A DNA stretch of 43,524 nt, taken from Planktothrix tepida PCC 9214 (GTDB lineage Bacteria > Cyanobacteriota > Cyanobacteriia > Cyanobacteriales > Microcoleaceae). The translations under genes were made by a program, and so were the position numbers. Below the pieces are notes generated by a model, which saw nothing but the letters and a program-made list of their open reading frames with translations, searched no databases and was not told where the DNA came from. Location: the NCBI RefSeq assembly GCF_900009145.1, contig NZ_LN889782.1:299082-342605 (forward strand), given 5' to 3'. How positions within the stretch are numbered: position 1 is the first letter of the stretch; each line of letters opens with the position of its first letter. Below are positions 23,693 through 32,372 of this stretch, piece after piece.

Positions 23693-25501
23693 TTAACTGA
23701 TGACTGTTAAGGGTTGCACCCAGGAAACCCATTGATCTCGTCCTTGTTTTTTGGCACTGTAGAGAGCTTGATCGGCTTCGGTGATTAAGTCTTGGGGAAG
23801 TTGATGGGAGTTGGGAATTTGACTGGCGATGCCTAAACTGATAGTAACAATAGATTTCCCGTTAAGAGTATTGGCATGGGGAATCATTAAGTTTCTAACT
23901 GTAGATTGAATTTTGTCGGCGACACGATTAGCTTGTTCAGGATTCGTATTCGGTAAAATAATCGCAAATTCTTCTCCGCCATACCGGGCTAAAAGATCCG
24001 TCGAGCGTAGGATTTTTTGAACCGATCGGGCAATATTAATTAAGCATTGATCTCCGATGGGATGCCCATAGAAATCGTTAAAAAGTTTAAAATAATCAAC
24101 ATCAAATAAAATTAACGTTAAATAGTGATTCTTCTCTTGAGCAGCTTTCCAATTTCGATGAAAAATGATATCAAAATAACGACGATTAGCAATCCCAGTT
24201 AATCCATCTCTACGAGCCAGTTTTTCTAATTTTAAATTGGCGGTTTTCAGATCTTGCAGGGTTTGGCTTAATTTCTCGGCTTGGGAACGAGTTTGGGCTA
24301 ATAAATCCGAGTGGCTAAGGGCAATACTAAACTGGGCTGCTAATTGTTCTACAAATTGAAGTTCATTGTTTGTCCATTCACGGTAGCGATCGCATTCATG
24401 AATACACAGTAACCCCCAAAGGATTTGACCATTCATTAAGGGGGCGACAATTTGAGCTTTAATTTGAAATTGTTCTAATAATTGAAGATGGCAATCTTTC
24501 AGATTTGCTTCATAAATATTATTTAAAACTTGCATTCGACCTTTTTGATAATCCATCGCATATTTTTCTCCAAAACATCGATCATAAATTGGATGGGCTA
24601 ATGCAGAATCATAGACCGGTAAAACGCTTTCAGAAACAAATTGACCTAAGCAATAATTGGATTCAGGATTAAAGCGGAAGACTCCTACCCGGTCAGCATT
24701 CAGGGCTTTGAGAACTTCTCTAGCAGTGGTTTTAAATAAAATATCTAAATCTAAAGATTCCCGAATGGTTGAAATGACGCTTAATAGAATTTGTTGTTGT
24801 TCACTGGTTTTTTCTAAATCTTTGGCTTTTTGTTGCGTCTGAGCTAATAATTCAGCTTGCTGAACTGCAAATCCTAAGTGAGTTGCAACTTGAGCTAAAA
24901 ATTCCACTTCTGAATCGTGCCATTCACGAGGTTTAGAATGTTGATACGCAGCCAAAACCCCCCAAAGTTTGTGTTGGGTAAAAATCGGAGCCGTTGCATA
25001 GGCTCGAATTCCAAACTGGAGTAAAACATCAACATGACATTGAGATAATCCAGCTTCAAGAACATCAGCAACCACTAAAGTTTGATTTTCCCGATATCGC
25101 CCCCCCTGGTTCTCCTGAAGATAACTATCAATCCAAACGGTATTTTTGCCTAACTTTTCTTCATCAATCCAACCGGATTCAGCAAATTCAAAGTCACTGA
25201 CAAATTCTCCGCCCCAATCTTCATGGAAACGATAAACAGCAACTCGTTCTGCTCCTAAGAGTTTACAAGTTTCTTTAGTTGTAGTGCGAAAAACATAATC
25301 GATATCTAAAGAAGCTCGAATTTTACTAAGCACTCGATAAAGAGCATTCTGCTGTTGCTTCATCTGCTCATTCTTAATGGTTTCTACTTGGAGTTTAGCT
25401 TCTAACTCATCCAGGCTTGGTAATCCCAATAACCGATAACTCCAATTCAGGAAGGGACGCAGGATTGTCGCCAAGCCAAATAATTTTTTTTTATACAACA
25501 T
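23693..25501 (-). CDS. GAF-GAF-GGDEF diguanylate cyclase, second GAF a DXCF cyanobacteriochrome-like domain
   Basis: About 602 residues from ATG 25501 (a TTG lies two codons upstream). GAF-1 (about 50-220), GAF-2 (about 235-400), a coiled linker, then GGDEF (about 430-600). The active site is GGEEF at about 508-512, with I-site R-S-T-D at 499-502, so it should make c-di-GMP and be product inhibited. GAF-2 carries both cysteine motifs of DXCF cyanobacteriochromes: D307-R-C309-F and C337-H338 followed by LQLLEQFQIKAQIVAPL. GAF-1 has only the canonical Cys-His (C155-H156, GLSQCHVDVLLQF). Light-regulated cyclases of this plan are known in cyanobacteria (SesA/Tlr0924 type). Inference: blue/green-range photoreception steering c-di-GMP. 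Start codons are weakly supported, and the 333-base region upstream (25508-25840) shows nothing else. Confidence 0.9.
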   Translation of the reverse strand: MLYKKKLFGLATILRPFLNWSYRLLGLPSLDELEAKLQVETIKNEQMKQQQNALYRVLSKIRASLDIDYVFRTTTKETCKLLGAERVAVYRFHEDWGGEFVSDFEFAESGWIDEEKLGKNTVWIDSYLQENQGGRYRENQTLVVADVLEAGLSQCHVDVLLQFGIRAYATAPIFTQHKLWGVLAAYQHSKPREWHDSEVEFLAQVATHLGFAVQQAELLAQTQQKAKDLEKTSEQQQILLSVISTIRESLDLDILFKTTAREVLKALNADRVGVFRFNPESNYCLGQFVSESVLPVYDSALAHPIYDRCFGEKYAMDYQKGRMQVLNNIYEANLKDCHLQLLEQFQIKAQIVAPLMNGQILWGLLCIHECDRYREWTNNELQFVEQLAAQFSIALSHSDLLAQTRSQAEKLSQTLQDLKTANLKLEKLARRDGLTGIANRRYFDIIFHRNWKAAQEKNHYLTLILFDVDYFKLFNDFYGHPIGDQCLINIARSVQKILRSTDLLARYGGEEFAIILPNTNPEQANRVADKIQSTVRNLMIPHANTLNGKSIVTISLGIASQIPNSHQLPQDLITEADQALYSAKKQGRDQWVSWVQPLTVIS

Positions 25502-25507
25502 TAGCAA

Positions 25508-25840
25508 AGCATTCTGTTCAAGAATTTCGATTCTTTTAAGTCTTCAATATACCGCAGAAGCTTACACCCTATCTGATGATTTTTTGATCACATTTCCATT
25601 GTAAAACTCAAGGAATTCTATTGAGAGTATACAGACCGGGGAAAGTTTAGTCCTTATGGGGTCAGTTGTCCTGAAGTCAAAAAACCGAAACCCGCATCCT
25701 GTCTAGGATTTCAAGCCTGATCTAATATCAACAATCCTCTAAAAAGGGCGTTCGATGTTAGTTCTCAAATCCATTTCAGCGCGGGTTATGCACAGGAATT
25801 GGGACTCTGTGAATCAGGGTTTATTTCCCCTAAACTCTCT
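25508..25840. other. intergenic region without visible gene
   Basis: These 333 bases lie between the start of the GAF-GAF-GGDEF gene and the stop of the HxlR-type gene, both minus strand. I see no coding frame, convincing hairpin terminator or repeat. It should hold the cyclase promoter. Confidence 0.4.
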
Positions 25841-26233
25841 TTAGAGCGTAAGTTCCAATGGACAAACACAATGACTGTCTTTTAACCATTGTTCTCCGAC
25901 TTGCTTTAAAGCTACTAAAACAGGTTGAAGTTCTAATCCCTTCTCCGTCAGAGAATATTCTACACGGGGGGGAATTTCAGCATAAACGGTGCGGTGGATT
26001 AACCCATGTTTTTCCAACTCCCGCAACCGAACCGTTAGGGTTTTGGTACTAATACCGGGTAACGCCTCTAACAGTTCATGGGTGCGTTGGTTTCCGCGAA
26101 ACAACTCTCGTAGGATAGAGATTGACCATTTTGTTCCGATTAATTCCAGAATAAACTCAATCGGACACATCATGTCTAGGCATTGGTTACTATTCCACAC
26201 TTCTGGGGTTTTGTAACATTCCTTAACTTTCAT
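25841..26233 (-). CDS. HxlR/MarR-like winged-helix transcriptional regulator
   Basis: A 130-residue HxlR-family regulator; ATG 26233 has an AGGAGGCG site 4 bases before it. Core: CPIEFILELIGTKWSISILREL (family-typical CP-x9-GxKW), then RTHELLEALPGISTKTLTVRLRELEKHGLIHR (recognition helix and wing) and VEYSLTEKGLELQPVL. HxlR proteins are dimeric DNA binders, several of which sense thiol-reactive or redox stress through a cysteine near the start of helix 1; here C23 precedes P24, and further cysteines flank it and end the protein (HCVCP). It is divergent from ppsA with a 374-base gap, so it may regulate ppsA, itself, or distant genes. Confidence 0.93.
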   Translation of the reverse strand: MKVKECYKTPEVWNSNQCLDMMCPIEFILELIGTKWSISILRELFRGNQRTHELLEALPGISTKTLTVRLRELEKHGLIHRTVYAEIPPRVEYSLTEKGLELQPVLVALKQVGEQWLKDSHCVCPLELTL

Positions 26234-26378
26234 TCGCGCCTCCTAAAAAAACTTAATGTTTTTTAAAATATCTCTCAGAAGCCGATCTGTCGCCATTCTT
26301 TCCATTAGGTAACTAAGACTATTTTACCAAGAGGGATGTCGATTTCCAACAGACGCAATAAGATAAAAGTAGGATTAA

Positions 26379-26448
26379 TTAAACGTCGAGTATTCACTCA
26401 GCCACCTAAACTCAATCCAATTTAAACTAAATTGAACTCGACGCTTAA
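26379..26448. promoter_or_regulatory. nested inverted repeat in the HxlR/ppsA divergent region
   Basis: TTAAACGTCGAGT (26379-26391) and ACTCGACGCTTAA (26436-26448) are inverted copies with 12 of 13 matches. Inside them CAATTTA (26418) and TAAATTG (26428) form a perfect 7-bp hairpin. The structure sits mid-way between the two divergent starts, so it could be an operator for the regulator or a small palindromic repeat. The rest of the 374 bases shows no gene. Confidence 0.4.
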
Positions 26449-26607
26449 ACATTAGGGATCAACCATTTACGATTTTAGAGAAAACACTAAATCTGTCTGA
26501 AGGTAGATAGAAATAGCCTTTTCTCTCAACAGACTTATTTTGCAATAAAAGTACATAATCACTATCTAAGGATTAGGTAGTTAGTTTGATTTGGAGTTAT
26601 TTAAACC

Positions 26608-29037
26608 ATGTTAAAAACCTTACCCTTTAAACCCTTATCTCAATATAAAGAACAAGCCTTAATTCTCTGGTTTGATCAAGTCGGAATTGAGGATGTTGGT
26701 TTAGTTGGCGGAAAAAATGCCTCCCTAGGAGAGATGATTCAACAGTTACAACCTAAAGGAATTAACGTTCCTCAAGGGTTTGCTATTACTGCTTATGCTT
26801 ATTGGTATTTCATTACCTATGCCAATTTAGAACAACAACTCAAACAATTATTTGCGGGTTTAGATGTAGAAGATATTAAAAATCTTCGTCTTCGCGGTCA
26901 ACAAGCGCGATCGCTGATTTTAAATACTCTATTTCCACCCAAATTAGAAGGCGAAATTGTAGCCGCTTATCAAAAACTTTGCGATCGCTATGGTCAAAAT
27001 ACCGATGTCGCCGTGCGTTCCTCCGCCACGGCTGAAGACTTACCCGATGCCAGTTTTGCAGGTCAACAAGAAACCTACTTAAATATTAAAGGAGCCAAAG
27101 CCGTCTTAGATGCAACTCGCTATTGTTTTGCCTCTATTTTTACCGATCGCGCTATTTCCTATCGTACCTTAAAAGGGTTTGATCATTTTAATATTGCCCT
27201 CTCCGTTGGTATTCAAAAAATGGTACGTTCCGACTTAGCGACATCCGGGGTAATGTTCTCCATTGATACCGAAACTGGATTTAAAAATGCTGCCTTAATT
27301 ACAGCAGCTTACGGGTTAGGAGAAAACGTTGTTCAAGGTGCAGTAAACCCCGATGAATATCTGGTGTTTAAACCCACATTACGGGAAGGATTTAAACCGA
27401 TTTTAGAAAAACGCTTAGGCACAAAAGCGGTTAAAATGGTGTATGAACTGGGACAAAAAACTAAAAATATAGAAGTCCCGATTTCTGAACAGAAAAAATT
27501 TGCTCTTTCTGACGAAGAAATTCTAAAATTAGCCCAATGGACAGTGATGATAGAAGATCACTATTCCCAAGTCCGACAATGCTATTCACCGATGGATATT
27601 GAATGGGCAAAAGATGGCTTAAATGGAGAGTTATTTATTGTCCAAGCTCGTCCAGAAACGGTACAATCTCAAAAAACCGGACGGGTTTTACAACATTATA
27701 AATTACAAGGCAAAGGTCGAGTATTAGTCACGGGTCGGGCTGTAGGCGATAAAATTGGGTCAGGAAAAGCTCGTGTCATGACCAGTGTTAAACAGATGGA
27801 ACAGTTTCAAGCGGGAGATGTATTAGTCACCCATAAAACTGACCCCGACTGGGAACCCATTATGAAGAAAGCCAGTGCCATTATTACCAACTCTGGAGGC
27901 AGAACTTGTCATGCGGCGATTATTGCACGGGAGTTAGGAATTCCCGCCATTGTGGGTTGTGTAAATGCAACGGAAGTGTTAAATACTGGAGATAAAATTA
28001 CAGTTTCCTGTGCCGAAGGAGAAGCCGGAAAAGTTTATCAAGGGTTAGTTCCATTTATTGTTCAAGAAACCGTATTAGACCATCTTCCTAAAACCCAAAC
28101 TAAAATGATGATGAATGTGGGAAACCCGGAAGAAGCGTTTAAATTGTCTGCTATTCCCAATGATGGTGTCGGGTTAGCTCGATTAGAATTTATTATTGCG
28201 AATCACATCCAAACTCACCCCTTAGCGTTAATTTATTTTGATCAATTACAAGATGAAACGGTTAAACAACAAATCGCCCAATTAACGGAACATTATGGTC
28301 ATAAACCGGATTTCTTTGTTGATAAACTAGCTCATGGAATCAGTATGATTGCAGCGGCATTTTATCCGAATCCTGTGATCGTGCGGATGAGTGATTTTAA
28401 AAGTAATGAATACGCGAATTTGTTGGGGGGTCAACAATTTGAACCGCAGGAAGAAAATCCGATGATCGGTTGGCGGGGTGCATCCCGATATTATGATCCG
28501 AAATATCGAGAAGCATTTGCGTTAGAATGTCAAGCTTTAAAACGGGTGAGAACTGAAATGGGATTAGCCAATGTTATCCCGATGATTCCCTTTTGTCGGA
28601 CACCGGAAGAAGGACAAAAAGTGTTAGCAGAAATGGCAAAACATGGGTTAGTTCGCGGGGAAAATGGTTTACAAGTCTATGTGATGTGTGAATTACCCAG
28701 TAATGTTTTAATGGCGGATGAGTTTTGTCAAGTGTTTGATGGCTTCTCCATTGGATCAAATGATTTAACTCAATTAATGTTAGGATTAGACCGAGATTCC
28801 GCGTTAGTGGCTCCTATTTTTGACGAACGAGATGAAGCGGTAAAACGGATGATTGAAATGGCGATCGCAACGGTTAAAGCTTACAATCGTAAGATTGGAA
28901 TTTGTGGTCAAGCTCCGAGTGATTATCCTGAATTTGCACGTTTCTTAGTGGAATTAGGAATAGATTCCATTAGTTTAAATCCAGATTCGGTGTTGAGGAC
29001 AACTTTGGATATTGCTGAGATGGAAGAATCCCGCTAG
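26608..29037 (+). CDS. ppsA: phosphoenolpyruvate synthase
   Basis: An 809-residue enzyme that makes phosphoenolpyruvate from pyruvate and ATP with release of AMP and phosphate, a gluconeogenic step. The ATG follows GGAG by 8 bases. Domains: an N-terminal ATP/pyruvate-binding domain (VGGKNASLGEMI near 35, VRSSATAEDLPDASFAGQQE near 140), a central phosphohistidine swivel domain with the catalytic His in GGRTCHAAIIARELGIPAIVG (about residue 436), and a C-terminal TIM barrel with GSNDLTQLMLGLDRDS and the catalytic Cys in IGICGQAPSD (about 770). Length matches the PpsA family. It is divergent from the HxlR regulator and ends in two hairpins. No sign of damage. Confidence 0.97.
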   Translation: MLKTLPFKPLSQYKEQALILWFDQVGIEDVGLVGGKNASLGEMIQQLQPKGINVPQGFAITAYAYWYFITYANLEQQLKQLFAGLDVEDIKNLRLRGQQARSLILNTLFPPKLEGEIVAAYQKLCDRYGQNTDVAVRSSATAEDLPDASFAGQQETYLNIKGAKAVLDATRYCFASIFTDRAISYRTLKGFDHFNIALSVGIQKMVRSDLATSGVMFSIDTETGFKNAALITAAYGLGENVVQGAVNPDEYLVFKPTLREGFKPILEKRLGTKAVKMVYELGQKTKNIEVPISEQKKFALSDEEILKLAQWTVMIEDHYSQVRQCYSPMDIEWAKDGLNGELFIVQARPETVQSQKTGRVLQHYKLQGKGRVLVTGRAVGDKIGSGKARVMTSVKQMEQFQAGDVLVTHKTDPDWEPIMKKASAIITNSGGRTCHAAIIARELGIPAIVGCVNATEVLNTGDKITVSCAEGEAGKVYQGLVPFIVQETVLDHLPKTQTKMMMNVGNPEEAFKLSAIPNDGVGLARLEFIIANHIQTHPLALIYFDQLQDETVKQQIAQLTEHYGHKPDFFVDKLAHGISMIAAAFYPNPVIVRMSDFKSNEYANLLGGQQFEPQEENPMIGWRGASRYYDPKYREAFALECQALKRVRTEMGLANVIPMIPFCRTPEEGQKVLAEMAKHGLVRGENGLQVYVMCELPSNVLMADEFCQVFDGFSIGSNDLTQLMLGLDRDSALVAPIFDERDEAVKRMIEMAIATVKAYNRKIGICGQAPSDYPEFARFLVELGIDSISLNPDSVLRTTLDIAEMEESR

Positions 29038-29071
29038 GGAATGAAAAAATTGAAAAGTGGTGTAAGTTAAC

Positions 29072-29103
29072 GACTGCTTTAGTGAATTCATCCTAAAGCA
29101 GTC
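29072..29103 (+). terminator. ppsA terminator hairpin
   Basis: GACTGCTTTAG and CTAAAGCAGTC form a perfect 11-bp stem with a 10-base loop, followed by TTCTCTC. It lies 34 bases after the ppsA stop and is a good candidate for the primary transcript end. Confidence 0.65.
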
Positions 29104-29130
29104 TTCTCTCAGGGTTTGTCATTACCTCCC

Positions 29131-29203
29131 AGAAACCGGGTTTTTCTACAAAGATTAAGGTAAAAAAACCCAATTCACTCAAAAACCCGGTTTCTATTTT
29201 TTT
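29131..29203 (+). terminator. long-arm inverted repeat with T tract
   Basis: AGAAACCGGGTTTTT (29131-29145) and its perfect reverse complement (29181-29195) are 15-bp arms around a 35-base loop, followed by ATTTTTTT. It could terminate read-through from ppsA. The arm sequence resembles a dispersed Oscillatoriales repeat, so it may also be a mobile palindrome. Confidence 0.6.
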
Positions 29204-29288
29204 AGTTAAATTATAGAAAGGGTCAATCCTTAATCTTAAATTTGTATTAAATATCAACAGCGTCAACCCTTGTAACTCAGAACCCTTT

Positions 29289-29591
29289 ATGGAAACTCAA
29301 CCTCTTCGTTGTGTGTTAATTTGTCAACATCAGTCTTGTCAGCGACAGGGTTCGGTTGCAGTTCTGGAGGCTTTTCAAAATCTTAAGATTTCGGGAGTAA
29401 CTATAGAAGCGAGTGGTTGTCAAGGTCAATGTAATATTGGCCCGACGGTGCGAGTCACTCCCGATGAAATTTGGTATTATCGCGTTAAACCGGAAGAAGT
29501 TCCCCTTATTGTTGAACAACACCTCAAACACGGTGAACCTGTCCAAGATAAACTTAACCCCCGCATTCATCCGCGATATCTATATTCTTAA
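29289..29591 (+). CDS. thioredoxin-like [2Fe-2S] ferredoxin
   Basis: A 100-residue protein. Four cysteines fit the cluster-ligand spacing of the thioredoxin-like 2Fe-2S family: C12-x4-C17 and C44-x3-C48 (ASGCQGQCNIGPTVRV). The following VxPDEIWYYRVKPEEVPLIVEQHL is typical of the small cyanobacterial (2Fe-2S) ferredoxin domain proteins related to the NuoE/HoxE C-terminal domain. It should be a soluble one-electron carrier; the partner is unknown, and no hydrogenase or NDH gene is adjacent. No Shine-Dalgarno sequence is visible. It lies just upstream of the group II intron's 3' side. Confidence 0.88.
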   Translation: METQPLRCVLICQHQSCQRQGSVAVLEAFQNLKISGVTIEASGCQGQCNIGPTVRVTPDEIWYYRVKPEEVPLIVEQHLKHGEPVQDKLNPRIHPRYLYS

Positions 29592-29639
29592 CCTGTTGTT
29601 GCGATTTATTAATCATAAAAAATGGATACAAATCCCAGT

Positions 29640-29663
29640 GTAGGCGTGAGGTAACCTCGCCCC
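29640..29663. repeat. GTAGG...GGTAACC palindromic repeat, copy 1
   Basis: GTAGGCGTGAGGTAACCTCG is a palindrome around GGTAACC, related in layout to the element at 32911-32936. It lies between the ferredoxin stop and the intron 3' end. Confidence 0.5.
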
Positions 29664-29766
29664 GAAGATTAATTTGGTTTTAATATTAATCTACTGTTCT
29701 AATCGTAAATTTTAATAGAATATCATTAGGGGTCGATGAGAGCTTTACAACCCTCACCTCCCATTC

Positions 29767-29801
29767 AAAACCGTGCTTGCGACTTTTACCGCACACGGCT
29801 C
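29767..29801 (-). ncRNA. group II intron domain V
   Basis: On the minus strand GAGCCGTGTGCGG-TAAAAGTCGC-AAGCACGGTTTT matches the conserved ~34-base domain V hairpin, with its GAGCCGU...ACGGUU outer stem and tetraloop-side GUCGC. This is the catalytic core of the ribozyme. It starts on the base after the stop codon of the intron protein. Confidence 0.9.
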
Positions 29802-31538
29802 CTAGTTTAGTTGACTGTTATCATCAGAGCATCCGGTTTCTTTTGAGTCGTGTGACCCATCAGTTGCCGTTTTAATATCATGACAATGGCGATGTAATAG
29901 TTGCAGGTTCTTATATTCGTTTTTCCCGCCTAAAATTGTGGGAAGAATATGGTCGATTTCTGCAATGTCTTCTGTAGTGAAGTATTGTCCACAGAAGTTA
30001 CATTTACCTTTTTGCTTTTTGAGCAAAGTTGATACTCGTTTAGGTACATCGAAAGATGTTCCTTTTCTTGTACTCCAGTAGGTCCAGTTTCCGTCATAAG
30101 GTGATGCTTCAGGTCTTACAGTTACATGACGGGTAATAGGTGTTTCTGCATGGGTTAATAATTTAAAACCATCTTTGGTTTCAAAACTCCATGCTTTATT
30201 ACCGTTTCTTTTGTAATATTTCCTAAGTTTTTCGTAACTTGCTTTACCACATCTCCTGACTGTCCATGCTCTTAATCTTTGCCATATAATAAAGTCTAAA
30301 GAGGAGAATGTTTCTTTGGAAACAACTTTGGAATGGTAGTTACACCATCCTCTTACGACCGGGTTTAGGTTTTTGATTAATGCGTATTGGGGCGCAGTTT
30401 TGTGGGTTTTAATCACTTCCTTTACCTTATTCGCATGAGCTTTAATTGCTTTCTTACTAGGTTTTATTAGGGTTTTGAATCCTAATAATTTGGAATTACT
30501 TCCTCCGGTTTTTCCAGAATGGTGTTTACCAGCTGGATGTTGTCGGAAGTTCCAGCCTAGAAAGTCGAATCCTGGTTTAACCACTTCTCCATTTACTTCA
30601 GTTTCTCTTAGTGTGTGGCAGATTCGGGTTTTTGAGGGTTTAAGCTCTAATCCTATAGGTTTTAACCATTTTTCTATGGCAATTTGGCACTGTTGTATGA
30701 TTTCTAATTGTGGACTGATGACCACGAAATCATCGGCATATCTGATGACTGTTGCTTGAGAGCGTCCATTCTTTTTAGGGAATATATGTTCTACAAGTTT
30801 AATCATTCCATCCAGTGCGATGTTAGCAAGTAAAGGACTAATGACTCCTCCTTGTGGTGTGCCAGCCTCTGTTGCTTCAAATATGCCGTTGTCCATAACT
30901 CCAGCTTTCAACCATTGTCTGATTTGGGCTTTTATTGTTGATGGACAATCAATTTTGGACAGTAGGTAATCATGATTAATCTGGTCAAAACACTTTGAGA
31001 TGTCAGCATCTAGGATGTAATATTCACCTTTGCTGATGCTTTGGAAGATTCGTGACATCGCGTCATGGGCAGAGCGTCCGGGTCTAAACCCGTAACTTTC
31101 ACCCTCGAATCTGGCTTCCCATTGAGGTTCTAATGCCAATTTAACCAAGGCTTGCCTGACTCTATCTTGTAGAGTTGGGATTCCTAAAGGACGTTTTTCT
31201 CCGTTAGGTTTGGGTATCCATTTTCTTCGGAGTGGTTTCGCCTTTTGGTATTTACTCAGGTTTTGAGCAAGTTCTAGTCGTTGCTTGGGTGTGATGGATT
31301 TAATGCCATCAACCCCGGCTGTTTTCTTGCCCTGATTATCTTGAGTAACCCTTCTGATTGCTAAGAGTTTGGCGTAATATGACTTAACTAGAAGTTTTTG
31401 GAGCTTTCGAGCTTTCGCATTTTGTCCCGATAATGATGCTTGGTAAATTCTCTTTTGCAGCTTAAATACTACCCGTTGGACTTTCGCCCAATTGATAGAA
31501 TTCCATGCTTCCGTAGTCTTGGTTATACTCGTTTTCAC
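29802..31538 (-). CDS. ltrA: group II intron-encoded protein: reverse transcriptase, maturase, HNH endonuclease
   Basis: A 578-residue protein starting at GTG 31538. RT motifs: KPLRRKWIPKPNGEKRPLGIP (about 101-121), D177-A-D179 and the SKCFDQINH block, GTPQGGVISPLLANI, Y267-A-D-D270, KPSKT and FDFLGW. The maturase X domain follows (LNPVVRGWCNYHSKV, FIIWQRLRAWTVRRC, about 391-430). A C-terminal HNH nuclease contains C513-x2-C516, D529-H530, N544 and H549-x-H551-C-H553. All catalytic residues are present, so splicing help, target cleavage and target-primed reverse transcription could all be active. The HNH-bearing type is common in cyanobacterial chloroplast-like introns. The stop codon abuts domain V, so the ORF fills domain IV. 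The ltrA symbol is by analogy. Confidence 0.95.
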   Translation of the reverse strand: MKTSITKTTEAWNSINWAKVQRVVFKLQKRIYQASLSGQNAKARKLQKLLVKSYYAKLLAIRRVTQDNQGKKTAGVDGIKSITPKQRLELAQNLSKYQKAKPLRRKWIPKPNGEKRPLGIPTLQDRVRQALVKLALEPQWEARFEGESYGFRPGRSAHDAMSRIFQSISKGEYYILDADISKCFDQINHDYLLSKIDCPSTIKAQIRQWLKAGVMDNGIFEATEAGTPQGGVISPLLANIALDGMIKLVEHIFPKKNGRSQATVIRYADDFVVISPQLEIIQQCQIAIEKWLKPIGLELKPSKTRICHTLRETEVNGEVVKPGFDFLGWNFRQHPAGKHHSGKTGGSNSKLLGFKTLIKPSKKAIKAHANKVKEVIKTHKTAPQYALIKNLNPVVRGWCNYHSKVVSKETFSSLDFIIWQRLRAWTVRRCGKASYEKLRKYYKRNGNKAWSFETKDGFKLLTHAETPITRHVTVRPEASPYDGNWTYWSTRKGTSFDVPKRVSTLLKKQKGKCNFCGQYFTTEDIAEIDHILPTILGGKNEYKNLQLLHRHCHDIKTATDGSHDSKETGCSDDNSQLN

Positions 31539-32266
31539 CGTTTTTACTGCTAATTGAAACCTTACCTAACAACTAAACCGGAATCTATCAGCGTATCCTA
31601 AATATTACATCTAGGCTTTAGCTTCTGACTCCATCTCTGGCCCTCATAACATACGCTTTAGATTTGTAGCTACCTAACAGTATTCGACCACTGTAGGAGT
31701 ATATGAGGGGTTTTAACGTTCCTTGAAAATGGGTTTATTGCCTTTAGAATCATCCTGTCTGCCGGGGTACTTTTGGGAGTCTTAGTAAGTGTCATAAGAA
31801 AGACCTTACCTTTGTAGATGAAATGAGAAATCTCTACCTTTCCCCTTGTTCTTTTGAACGCAGCGTAATCAAGTCAATTTCGCTACTTACTATTTGCGAC
31901 AGTTCAAGCCAGATGTTCACTTTCGTTATTCTTGGGCAATTGGCTAGAGAATTACCTTAGATATTGACTTATATCCGATTTCCCGTTATTCCCAGCTTCA
32001 GTGTTTTGATAATCAGTCTGACACTGTGGGAATTGCCTTACCCCTTTGGCATGGGTTACTCTACCTGTTTAGGGTTCGGTAATCCGTACCGTTGACTCCG
32101 GGGTTGACCTTCCTTTAAGGTCACATTTTCAAAGTTAAGACAGGCTTGATTGGATTTATTGTTGGGTTTGATGTCCATTTACCAATTATCTACACCTATC
32201 TCCCTGCTTACGTTTCTGGGTTTATTCCTAGACTTTGACAGGAACGTCTCGCAAACTCATCTATAG

Positions 32267-32372
32267 TATAGCGCTACGCATTACGGTGTTTGACATTTTT
32301 AAACCCTGAAACCCTTTCAATTCTTACTGTTCCCTGTTCCCTGTTCCCTGTTCCCTTGCGCGTAGCGCTATA
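32267..32372. repeat. small element bounded by 13-bp inverted repeats
   Basis: TATAGCGCTACGC (32267-32279) and GCGTAGCGCTATA (32360-32372) are perfect inverted copies bounding 106 bases that include a TTCCCTG tandem array (about 32329-32355). This MITE-like unit lies 10 bases from the predicted intron 5' end and overlaps the 3' end of pgsA, contributing its last ~15 codons and stop. Confidence 0.65.

Larger units (their letters stand above)
29725..32256 (-). mobile_element. group II intron with RT-maturase-HNH protein
   Basis: A full-length-looking retroelement on the minus strand. The 3' end is well supported by domain V at 29767-29801 and a domain VI-like stem at about 29730-29762 with an unpaired A near the end; the intron 3' terminus CCCCTAAT puts the boundary at about 29725. 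The 5' end is less certain: GTTTGCGAGAC starting at 32256 departs from the GUGYG consensus at one position. About 720 bases of ORF-less sequence (31539-32256) then fit domains I-IV ahead of the protein. The flanks (5' exon side in a small inverted-repeat element, 3' exon side in intergenic DNA) contain no interrupted gene that I can see. Confidence 0.85.
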
